A stretch of 64,000 nt of DNA from Lucinisca nassula. Taxonomy: Eukaryota; Mollusca; Bivalvia; Lucinida; Lucinidae. The DNA lies in assembly GCA_963580285.1 (NCBI GenBank), contig OY757017.1, positions 16,198,848-16,262,847 on the forward strand, written 5' to 3'. How positions within the stretch are numbered: position 1 is the first letter of the stretch; every line of letters begins with the position of its first letter. Of the stretch, positions 45,421 to 57,900 are shown piece after piece. The notes under the pieces are model-generated. The model did not search any database. It was given only the letters and a program-made list of their open reading frames with translations, and had not been told where the DNA came from. The position numbers and the translations under genes are program-made.

Positions 45421-48289
45421 CGAACGCACATCTTGAATAAACATCCAGGTGTGTATTCAGATGTGTATTCGAAGGCACATCCAGAATAAACATCCAGGTG
45501 TGTATTCAGATGTGTATTCGAAGGCACATCCAGAATAAACATCCAGGTGTGTATTCAGACGTGTATTCGAACGCACATCCAGAATAAACATCCAGGTGTG
45601 TATTCAGATGTGTATTCGAACGCACATCGAGAATGAACATCCATGTGTGTATTCAGACCTGTATTCGAAAGCACATCTTGAATAAACATCCAGGTGTGTA
45701 TTCAGATGTGTATTCGAACGCACATCCAGAATAAACATCCAGGTGTGTATTCAGACGTGTATTCGAACGCACATCCAGAATAAACATCCAGGTGTGTATT
45801 CAGATGTGTATTCGCACACACATCTAGAATAAACATCCAGGTGTGTATTCAGACGTGTATTCGAACGCACATCTTGAATAAACATCCAGGTGTGTATTCA
45901 GTGTGTATTCAGACGTGTATTCGAACGCACATCCAGAATAAACATCCAGGTGTGTATTCAGATGTGTATTCGAACGCACATCGAGAATGAACATCTAGGT
46001 GTGTATTCAGACGTGTATTCGAACGCACATCTTGAATAAACATCCAGGTGTGTATTCAGGTGTGTATTCGAACGCACATCCAGAATAAACATCCAGGTGT
46101 GTATTCAGACGTGTATTCGAACACACATCTAGAATAAACATCCAGGTGTGTATTCAGATGTGTATTCGAACGCACATCCAGAATAAACATCCAGGTGTGT
46201 ATTCAGACGTGTATTCGAACGCACATCTTGAATAAACATCCAGGTGTGTATTCAGTGTGTATTCAGACGTGTATTCGAACGCACATCCAGAATAAACATC
46301 CAGGTGTGTATTCAGATGTGTATTCGAACGCACATCGAGAATGAACATCTAGGTGTGTATTCAGACGTGTATTCGAACGCACATCTTGAATAAACATCCA
46401 GGTGTGTATTCAGATGTGTATTCGAACGCACATCCAGAATAAACATCCAGGTGTGTATTCAGACGTGTATTCGAACGCACATCCAGAATAAACATCCAGG
46501 TGTGTATTCAGATGTGTATTCGCACACACATCTAGAATAAACATCCAGGTGTGTATTCAGATGTGTATTCGAACGCACATCCAGAATAAACATCCAGGTG
46601 TGTATTCAGACGTGTATTCGAACGCACATCGAGAATGAACATCCAGGTGTGTATTCAGACGTGTATTCGAACGCACATCTTGAATAAACATTCAGGTGTG
46701 TATTCAGATGTGTATTCGAAGGCACATCCAGAATAAACATCCAGGTGTGTATTCAGTGTGTATTCAGACGTGTATTCGAACGCACATCCAGAATAAACAT
46801 CCAGGTGTGTATTCAGATGTGTATTCGAAGGCACATCCAGAATGAACATCCAGGTGTGTATTCAGACGTGTATTCGAACGCACATCTTGAATAAACATCC
46901 AGGTGTGTATTCAGATGTGTATTCGAACGCACATCCAGAATAAACATCCAGGTGTGTATTCAGACGTGTATTCGAACGCACATCCAGAATAAACATCCAG
47001 GTGTGTATTCAGATGTGTATTCGCACAAACATCTAGAATAAACATCCAAGTGTGTATTCAGACGTGTATTCGAACGCACATCCAGAATAAACATCCAAGT
47101 GTGTATTCAGACGTGTATTCGAACGCACATCCAGAATAAACATCCAGGTGTGTATTCAGACGTGTATTCGAACGCACATCTTGAATAAACATCCAGGTGT
47201 GTATTCAGAAATGTATTCGAACGCACATCTAGAATAAATATCCAGGTGTGTATTCAGACGTGTATTCGAACGCACATCCAGAATAAACATCCAGGTGTGT
47301 ATTCAGATGTGTATTCGAAGGCACATCCAGAATAAACATCCAGGTGTGTATTCAGATGTGTATTCGAAGGCACATCCAGAATAAACATCCAGGTGTGTAT
47401 TCAGACGTGTATTCGAACGCACATCCAGAATAAACATCCAGGTGTGTATTCAGATGTGTATTCGAACGCACATCCAGATTAAACATCCAGGTGTGTATTC
47501 AGACGTGTATTCGAACGCACATCTTGAATAAACATTCAGGTGTGTATTCAGATGTGTATTCGAAGGCACATCCAGAATAAACATCCAGGTGTGTATTCAG
47601 TGTGTATTCAGACGTGTATTCGAACGCACATCCAGAATAAACATCCAGGTGTGTATTCAGATGTGTATTCGAACGCACATCCAGAATAAACATCCAGGTG
47701 TGTATTCATATGTGTATTCGAACGCACATCTTGAATAAACATCCAGGTGTGTATTCAGATGTGTATTCGAACGCACATCCAGAATAAACATCCAGGTGTG
47801 TATTCAGACGTGTATTCGAACGCACATCCAGAATAAACATCCAGGTGTGTATTCAGATGTGTATTCGCACACACATCTAGAATAAACATCCAGGTGTGTA
47901 TTCAGACGTGTATTCGAACGCACATCCAGAATAAACATCCAGGTGTGTATTCAGACGTGTATTCGAACGCACATCTTGAATAAACATCCAGGTGTGTATT
48001 CAGAAATGTATTCGAACGCACATCTAGAATAAATATCCAGGTGTGTATTCAGACGTGTATTCGAACGCACATCCAGAATAAACATCCAGGTGTGTATTCA
48101 GATGTGTATTCGAACGCACATCGAGAATAAACATCCAGGTGTGTATTCAGACGTGTATTCGAACGCACATCCAGAATAAACACCCAGGTGTGTATTCAGA
48201 TGTGTATTCGAACGCACATCCAGAATAAACATCCAGGTGTGTATTCAGATGTGTATTCAAACGCACATCTAGAATAAACATGCAGGTGT
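45421..48289. repeat. 49 bp satellite array, right part (~58 units)
   Basis: Continuation of the same satellite beyond the transposon. It has its own higher-order repeat: 46655-46849 recurs at 47499-47693, offset 844 bp, that is 17 units plus the 11 bp GTGTGTATTCA-type insertion. The CAGACG and TTGAAT variants dominate here, unlike the left end. Confidence 0.95.
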
Positions 48290-51200
48290 GATCGTCGGAA
48301 CTGACGGCTATAGGTAAAATATCGCGTCGACCCCAAGTCGAGTCTGCACATGTTGCTACTGACTAAATTGTATAACACAGGGTTGTCATTTTACATATTT
48401 TGTAAATGAATGAATAATTTAATTCAGAAGCTTATAAATGACGATATTCTTAGTTATTTTCTCAATACAGTACATTTTGTGTGCGGTAACAATTATTGTG
48501 CATCCGTACGTGTTATTGTCTTAAAATTTCCAGTGAAAGGCCATAGATTCGGGAGGCAAGTCAGATCATTCTACCAGAAATTATTTATATGTATTATTTT
48601 CTACACCAGTTGGTAATTAACCGTAATTAACGTAGATAAGAAAGTGAGTGAGAGCCTACCTTTCTTTAAAAAGTCTATCAAGGAGAAGAAAACATAATAA
48701 CCAGTATAATTATTCAATTTTTTAATATTTTAATATGTAATAATTTCCTTTGTACAACATGTTATTGACAGGAGACTGTACATTGTACTAAAAGCTATAT
48801 ATCTTTTATTCTAGATCCTGAAAACAATGAAACTGTTGAATAAAAATTGAGAAACTACGTCACATAAATGTATTATGCCCCCCAGCCCCCAGTGTTGAGA
48901 GCGTTCAGTTACAACATTTATGAAAATATCAAAGCTTTGTATCAAACATTAGTTTCTGATTTTAGTAGCTACTACGAGTATCATATTTGCCTTATTTGTG
49001 CAATCTTTACTAACAGATGTAAGTAAATATTCTTGAAAAACTTAGCTAATATTAGGAAAAACAAGGCTTTATACCCGATTCCAGCAATTTCCATTTGGTG
49101 ATTGATATGAAATTTGTGAAAATCGTGCGATCTGTTTTGTTCAAACGCAGGATTTATATGGAAGAGATAGGCCTATTCGGAGTGAAATTTTCGTGAGCGA
49201 CGGCCATATTATTTTCAGGACCTGGATAACATAGAGAATTTGAAATAAGTTTTTTGTTTCTGCACACAACAGTATTATATGTGTATTCATTTTCTGAGTT
49301 AGAAAATTTCCAAAACAATGGTAGCGGTTTCAATTAGCCTAAACATTCAGAAAAATGGTGTTATTCAAACACGCAACCAAACTGCCCCATTAGAGAAAAA
49401 TATCAATTTCTTCGTTGCATATTGACATACAACTATATTCAACCACAACAAAAATGGTTTCAATGCAAAATTTTCCCGAAATAAGTAAGTTATAACTAAG
49501 GATCTAGACCTGTTTGCAATATTGCAGTTCATTGAAGAGAAATTATTTCAGAACCATTAAAAAAGATGAGCTCTGTCATTATGCTTCTCCATGTATAATG
49601 TCGTTTCTCTACGTGAAACGGGTTAAGGGTTAACGGTGACGAACAAACGAACAGACATACTCACGTGACGGTATTAGTGGGATTACCCTTTGATGTGCCG
49701 TTGATATTTTTAACTCCGCAAGCTCGATTATTATTTTTTTTATAACCCCACACACCGTTTTAACACTACAATCACGGAATGAAACTATACTAGAAATTGC
49801 GCCGCCGTCGCCGACGCGTATCCCTCTGCTGCGCTGTGTTACTAACAAAGCATCATCAACCAATGTGAATGAACTGTCAATGGGAGTGGAATCGGTATAG
49901 GAACCAAGCACATGTAGTTGAAGCCTTATTAGGGTTTGAGGGGAGGGGCTTAGTGGGTTGGGACTCGGTAGTGAGTAGTAGGGGCAGTCATAGTTCAGGA
50001 TGACTGTGTTGCCATAAATATAACCAGTGTCAATATGAAAGAAATCGGTATAAAATATAGAAATAATAGCAATATTAAGTTTTGAGGGGGTGTATAAGTG
50101 GTTTGGTACCCTTGTGTGGGTAGTTTGGGCAGGAATAATTCAGATTGACCGCGTTGTCCTAAGCTTGTTCAGTAGCAAAAGAAATTAAGAAGTTCTCAAA
50201 GATACACAGGAATCAAGTGAATTACCATTTATGACCCCATGCCTCCAACCAATTCGTAATTTTTGACCCAGGGATCGGATTGAAGTCCGAAATAATGCAC
50301 GGGCGCATTATTGGTCACAATAATTATTATAAAGTTTTAAAGATCTAGTATTACGGTGTAGGAAAATTTACATGACAATCGGACGGACGGACGGACAGAC
50401 AGACGGAAGGCGAGTATCACCACAATATCCCACGCTATAGCGGAGCGGGTTGATAATAATCCCTACAATGTCAGTTTGATCAAACACACTTATCGAAATG
50501 ACACGGCCTGGGCAAAATATTTTTGAAATCCGAAAAAGAGTTTCTGAGGAGAAGATTTTTAAAGATTTACTATATTGCCATTTTGGGAAAAAATGGTCAC
50601 GCACCCTGGCGGCCATGTTTTTTAATGAAATGACACATCTTGGTCAATTTTGGTAGAGGGTCACCTATAGAGCATTTCTGCCAAATATTTTTAAAAGAAT
50701 TTTAAAGAATTTCATTTCGGTTGCCATGGCAACCAAAGTTCGATATGGATTTCAATTCTTTTGGCAATTTTGGAAGAGGACTACCCAAGGAACATATCTG
50801 TGAAGTAATAAGTAAATCTGTCCAGTGGCGATGGTCTTTTTATAAATTGTTGACGAACAACAGACGACGCACGATTGACGACGGACGACGAACATAGAGC
50901 AGTTACAATAGCCCACCCTGAGCCTTTGACTCAGATGGGCTAATACAAGTAATGTAAGTATATGCACTAAATAAAATGAAACAATTCCTTCAGAAAAACG
51001 GCCTCGCTGAGGACAAAAATTGACAAAGAAGTGCTATATTTACTAAATATATTAATTAGTTTGTCATAATAATATTTTGGAAGATCATTGGGTAATGCGG
51101 CGCACTGAATATAAATAAAATGACCCTTTAAGAAAAGAATATTACTTTCAGAAATCATTTTTACAAGTATTTTAAACGGTTGCCAATCTCCAGATCAAAC

Positions 51201-51597
51201 TTCACACTAATGGAATTATATTTTGATTAATCTTTTGTTGAAAAGGCGATTGGCAATGCAAGACAATAATATCAAAATCCTTTGCCGTGCAGTCTGAAAA
51301 CGAAGAATATGCTTTCCAATTAATTTTGAAAGGAGACAACAAGGATATGTCAAAAGCTTAGGTCTTGGTAGACATTTTCAACGATTTCTCGCATTTTCTA
51401 TATAAATGTAGCTAAAAACATGTCAACCCGTTTGGGGGTTACTATATTTCTTCACAACTAGACAAGACTACCGAACAAATAGGCCTATATGTACATCTAT
51501 GTTTTTTGGTTTCAAAGATTGAAGGACCGGAACAGCTTAATCTTTGTTGACTAGACGCTCAAGTCCACCAACGATCTTGAGATTTATACCAAACCGC
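48290..51597. other. Intergenic, AT-rich, with dispersed-repeat ends
   Basis: No gene recognised. Positions 50375-50460 (GACGGACGGACGGACAGACA) and 50860-50945 (GACGACGGACGACGAAC followed by CACCCTGAGCCTTTGACTCA) are 3' ends of common dispersed repeats. A minus-strand frame at 49630-49911 shows no family features and is not called. Confidence 0.4.
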
Positions 51598-51943
51598 TCA
51601 ATCGTCATTCGTCTGTATCTGGCAGTACAATGCGTGTGTTGGGAAATACCTTTCACGAATGTCTGTTGGAGGCATGCTCAAACGTCCAATAAGGCCATCG
51701 TACCAGTACTGAATTCCGTGTAGACAAACGATGGCACAGAAGTGCCCCGGTACATGCATTGTTACCCCTGCCAGGATAAAAGAGTTGCTGTTTATTGAAA
51801 CGTTATTAGAATGCATGAGTTTATCAAATGAAAGTCTACCGTACAGACATAGTTCGTAAACTCGCACGACAAAAACTGGACATTTCTGCAGTATAACTCT
51901 CTTCTCATCTCGTACATGTCTGCTAGATCTAGTGTCTTCGTGA
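51598..51943 (-). CDS. Terminal coding exon with the peptidase His box
   Basis: Acceptor TTTGTATTACAG at 51944. 114 residues then stop TGA at 51598. Contains FILAGVTMHVPGHFCAIV and QYWYDGL, matching the His box and following strand of USP-type peptidases. The phase matches exon 2 exactly. Confidence 0.8.
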
Positions 51944-54900
51944 CTGTAATACAAAAACAAAATTCATACTACATTGCTTATAAAAACCATTTTATCGCTA
52001 GTGCAATATCTTAAAATAAGAGTGACATTTTTTAAAATCATCTTTTATGTCCTAACATGATATTTTCCTTACATTTTTAGGCAGATGTTTTTCTTAAGGG
52101 ATTTGTTGAAATTGTATTTATGCATGCATATTCCAAAATCGTTAGACATATTTTAAATGCCTGCTCGAATCTAATCTGATTGAAAAGTCAATTTATAAAT
52201 CTAGATGATTATCTGGTAAGCGTGTTAATTGTTAGTTAAAAGTTCATATAGTTATCTTGAAAATTAAGTGGTTAAGAGTTACGTGACGGGTTAACCACAT
52301 AATTATCTAGATAATTAAGAGGTTAACTGTTGGCAGAAGTTTGCCACCATACATATGCCCAGTAAGTTGAAGATAGTTTAAATTAATTTTGATATGCATT
52401 GATTAACATCACGTAGACATACAGGACTATGTTGAACTGCACAAATTTAAATAATTCATAAAGATGCAGTTACAAAATTGTAGCCATCCTTTTCAAATTA
52501 TGCACCATATAGACAAGAATTGGTCGTAAAGTTCCAAAACTAGGTCAAGTAGAGTTATGGTTCTTTGTCACTGCACACCCTCTCAGCGTGTTCTATGTTT
52601 GTGTGCAGTAACAAGTTTGTATCTCCCAAAATGTCGAAGTTATGCTCCGGACAAGAAATTGTCATAAAGGGAGATAATTCAAAAACTAGGTCAGGAAGAG
52701 TTATTGTTCTTTGACACCCTGCACACCCTCTCAATGTATTCTATGTATGTGTCAAGTTACAAGTTTGTATCTTCAATACTTTTCGAGATATGCTTCGGAC
52801 AAGAAAACGTGACAGACGGACGGACGGACGACGGAGAAGAGATCCCTATATGTCGCGGCTACTCCGTAGCAGGCGGCACAAAAAAACGACTGGTTACTGA
52901 TTTCGTGACCGGTTAACATCCCTTAACTTAAAAGCTGGGGTGGACGTGTAGAAGATATGCGCCTTTCCAACACGTGCACGATTGATAATGGGCTGGCAAT
53001 TATTCATATCTTCTTCCAGATGAACAAAGCTTAAAAGCTTTTATTTCATGTTATAATATTATACTAGAATATTACTCTTACCCTGAACTATTATCATCCG
53101 AGCCAGTATCACCTATATAACACGCAGTTTCAGCATGCATCCACTTGTCAACTATCTGCTGAACACTGTCTATGTCATCTCCAAGTCTGAATAAAAAATA
53201 AGTTTATGGAAAATGCGTGCCAGTGCTGCTAAACCTTGACTATTTATTGATGTCTTTATCTTCGTTTTATGGCACTCGTTGATATACATTTTCCGATCGC
53301 AACTAATCTTACATTGAGAAAACATCAGATAAGAAGTACATGTACATGGAAACGTGACCTAATCCTTACCCATTCGAAACTCCTAACCGTGTGTAAATAA
53401 CTGTTACACACGGGTACGATATAAATAATATATTATTTCTTAATTAATACCTCCTACGCGAGATGTATACGCTCCATTAATCCCTACATTGGAGCCTCAC
53501 ATAAATGGCAGATATATAAAAAATGTGTTCTGAGAAACGAGGTCTTTTGAAAATAAGGAAATCAATTCAAATAGAGATAACTTAAGACTCGGTTTTATTG
53601 AGTCTATTCGTGAGCAGCAATGGTAGTACTACGTTACTCAAAAACTCAATTACCACAACAAAAATAACATATAAAAAGTACCATAAACGTCTGCGTGGAT
53701 TTGCGTTCCTATAACACCAAATAAAAACATTAACTTGTTCGAATCAGCATCATGTTTTATAACATGTCAGTAATAAACAGTGTTGTCAAGTTTCACACGC
53801 CGAAGATTTTCGAGTTCCACAAATGATATGACTAAGTAGCAATAATTTGGAGCAGGAAAAGGACTACGTTATCCAAAAAGTAAATAAAGATATACGTCGT
53901 ATCGACAAATTGTATTACGTAAGCTTATTTTCCTCGTATTACATCAGTTAAGTTGATAAGATGTTAAACTAAGCGGTTAAGAATAGTTACAAATGTAAAT
54001 CATTCATGTCTCACCCATTCTCTGGAATACGTAAGCCAAAGGTTTCCCTTGTTTCTTTGACGGGTTCTGTACAGTTAGGGTCCCGACATCGTGACACTGT
54101 CTTTGTCCTCCAGTGCTTATCGAAATGCACCATCATAAATTCGGATTCGTCTCCGAAGAGGTTGGTGCTGGCACATGGTGTCAGCCTAGCCCAAACTAAC
54201 TTGGCCTGGTTGAAATCACCTTCATTCATCAGCGCAAGGACTGTTCGAAGTGTTGTAAATGTTACACTATCTTCCGCGGAAATTAGATCCCTGAATGTTT
54301 TGTTCATCTGGAAGAAGATATGAATAATTGTCAGCCCATTATCAATCGTGCACGTGTTGGAAAGGCGCATATCTTCTACACGTCCACCCCATTTCATTAC
54401 ACTAGGCAGGTGTTCGTTTGAAGCCTGAACTTCTGGTTTTTCTTTTCTTTGCCTTTCTTTCGGAATTTTATGATAAAGATTTCCTTTCCGACGTTTTCCC
54501 TTTTTCCACACTTCTTCCTCGACATTTAAGTCTGTGTCAACACGTTTCCTTTTCCTGGTTGTTTTTTTTAAGTTTGCTGATGGGAACATCTCTAATGCCA
54601 GTCGCCCCTGTATGGCTGCCTTAACCTTCATAACAAATGTTGCTGGTCGACGATCCCTTTCTGATTGTGTAACATTTGTCTTCAAATACTTGAACCAGTT
54701 TTCTACGGGAGAGTTAGTATCCCTTGTTATATGAATATCGTTAATTCTTGATAGCATGATGCCTGACCATAGTGGAAATATAGGGAAATAATTACATATA
54801 AGCAAGTCTGGTAATTCTGGCAGAAACAGGTCGTTGTCCGTAGAAACACTGGCTTCCTTTAAACCCTTTTGCACGTCTAACTTAACACCCTCAAATAACC

Positions 54901-57900
54901 TTGTGAAAGGCGATGCATCTCGGATAGATATCTTTGACATTTCTTTTTCTCCATCTGGAATTTGACTATCCGATGACTCTATGTCTTCGGGTACATCTTC
55001 TTCGACATTCCTTATTAGTCCTTGCAAATGCACCTTTGCCAACGTGACTTCTTCTGTCTGTCTTTCGGACAGAGTGACAATGCACACATCTTCAAAGATT
55101 TTCAGTCCTTGTTCTAAGCTGACCGTATTTTGCAGTAAAGCGAAGCATTGTAAAACGAATGTTCTTGTTGCCTTTTTAACGAGTTTGCCGAATTTTTTTT
55201 TCATTGCTCTTATCAAGTCTTGTATCATATGACTTGCACAAAGATGATGTACTGTTACATTTAAATCCATTTTGTTGTGCAGAATTTCGAAACATTTTTG
55301 AATGTACATTTTGACGTTCATGTTATTATGGACTTGTAGACTTGCTTGTATAATGGCATAACTGAAGTCACTTTCGACTTTTCTTACATTTAACAGATGA
55401 CCTTTCAAACTGACATGTCTTCGTAGAGTCTGGACGAAATGCGAAATCCTCGGGATACTATGTTGTGTAGAAATCATATCCCCTACAGAAACAGGGACGC
55501 CTGCATCTGGAAGCATAACAACCAAGGAGTACAAATATGGTCGTTTCTGACGCTCTATATTTCGCACAACACTTCCAGTTGCATCAAAGTAAAGATCAAG
55601 AGACTTGGAAGATGACATGGTTTGGATTAATTTTAATTGCTCATCTGAAAACATGAGTAATACAAAAGGTTCCAAACCTATTTCTCTTATATAGGGCGTA
55701 CACATTGTATCATCATTCTCCTTTAGAATCTGAAGTTCGCGCATTATATCTGGGTGCAAGTGTTCTTTAGAATACAATTCAGACACCATTTTCCGTAGAA
55801 CTTCTTGATTCGGAACAGATGAAAAATTTCCTAATTTAAGTTCTTCTTTATTTGCATTCACCAGATTTTCGTTAAATATGACTGCTGAAGACGAGCTCTT
55901 AATTCTTTCAGACATCATCTGGCGATCATCTGCAGTTATATTTCTTCGGTTTATTTCAAGCTTGTCATGGCGAATGTGACCCTTTACGGTATAATATACA
56001 TTCCTTTCGTCTTCGTTCTGGATTTTAAAGTGGAAAGTTGCTCCACATCTGTCACCTTTACATACGGCCTTTCCTGCAACAAATGGAGAATTTGCTTTGC
56101 GACTGTTTTTATTGCACACTCTATGATCTTTAAAGGCCAATACGCAGCCAGGATGTCTTGATAGTATTTTCGATGCAAATACATTTGTCCATGGTTGTTG
56201 AAGTCTCCTCTTCTTTATGCGTTTCTGTCCATAATACTTAATTTCTGGTTTAATTAAATCCCATTCAAGGTCAGTCAAAGTGAAGACAAACTGCTCTCCC
56301 TCACAGTTGAGGTCATATCCTTCATTCTGGTCGTGAATTAAATTCTCTGACTCAAAGTAAGCATCATACAAACTATCAACCCCCTTTACTGTTTCACTTG
56401 CTTCACTATCATCATACCGTCCTCTTTGAGGCATTTCATGGCTCTTTTTAGGTTCTGGATCATCTACATTTTCCTGTTGGTTATCTCCTTCTTTTCTCTT
56501 TTTCTTTTGTTTTGTCTTCAACTTTTTAGTTCTAAATTCTTTTCCTGTATCACTTAGTTCACATCTATCGTCTTTTTCTTCTCTTTGTGTTATTTCTTGG
56601 CTCTCGCTGGGTTCTTGATATTCTACATTTTTCAAGTGGATATCTCCTTCTTTCCCCTTTATCTTTTGTTTTGTCTTCGACTTCTTATTTGTAACTTCCT
56701 TTCCTGTGTCACTTAATTCACATCCATCGTCTTTTTCTTCTCTCTGTGTTATTTCTTGGCTCTCGCTGGGTTCTTGATATTCTACATTTTTCAAGTGGAT
56801 ATCTCCTCCTTTCCTTATTTTCTTTTGTTTTGTCTTCGACTTCTTATTTGTAACTTCCTTTGCTGTATCACTTAATTCACATCCATCGTCTTTTTCTTTT
56901 CTATGTGTTATTTCATGGCTCTCTCTGGGTTCTGGATATTCTATATTTTCCGGGTTGTTTTCTCCTTCTTTCCTCTTTTTCTTTCGTTTTGTCTTCGACT
57001 TCTTATTTGTAACTTCCTTTCCTGTGTCACTTAATTCACATCCATCGTCTTTTTCTTCTCTATGTGTTATTTCATGGCTCTCTCTGGGTTCTAGATATTC
57101 TATATTTTCCGGGTTGTTTTCTCTTTCTTTCCCCTTTTTCTTTTGTTTTGTCTTCGACTTCTTATTTGTAACTTCCTTTCCTGTATCACTTGATTCACAT
57201 CCATCGTCTCTTTCTTCTCTATGTGTTATTTCATGGCTCTCTCTGGGTTCTGGATATTCTATATTTTCCGGGTTGTTTTCTCTTTCTTTCCCCTTTTTCT
57301 TTTGTTTTGTCTTCGACTTCTTATTTGTAACATACTTTCCTGTATCACTTAATTCACATCTATCGTCTTTTTCTTCTCTATGTGTTATTTCATGGCTCTC
57401 TCTGGATTCTGGATATTCTATATTTTCCGGGTTGTTTTCTCTTTCTTTCCCCTTTTTCTTTTGTTTTGTCTTCGACTTCTTATTTGTAACTTCCTTTCCT
57501 GTATCACTTGATTCACATCCATCGTCTTTTTCTTCTCTATGTGTTATTTCATGGCTCTCTCTGGGTTTTGGATATTCTATATTTTCCGGGTTGTTTTCTC
57601 TTTCTTTCCTAATTTTCTTTCGTTTTGTCTTCGACTTCTTATTTGTAACTTCCTTTCCTGTATCACTTGATTCACATCCATCGTCTTTTTCTTCTCTAAG
57701 TGTTATTTCATGGCTCTCTCTGGGTTCTGGATATTCTATATTTTCCGTGTTGTTTTCTCTTTCTTTCCCCTTTTTCTTTTGTTTTGTCTTCGACTTCTTA
57801 TTTGTAACTTCCTTTCCTGTATCGCTTAATTCACATCCAACGTCTTTTTCCTCTCTATGTGTTATTTCATGGCTCTCTCTGGATTCTGGATATTCTATAT

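Noticed and set aside
40388..47693. Short frames in the 49 bp satellite
   Set aside because: By-products of 3 x 49 bp periodicity, with no start context or domain.
49630..49911. Minus-strand 93-codon frame
   Set aside because: No domain, start context weak, no neighbouring exons found.
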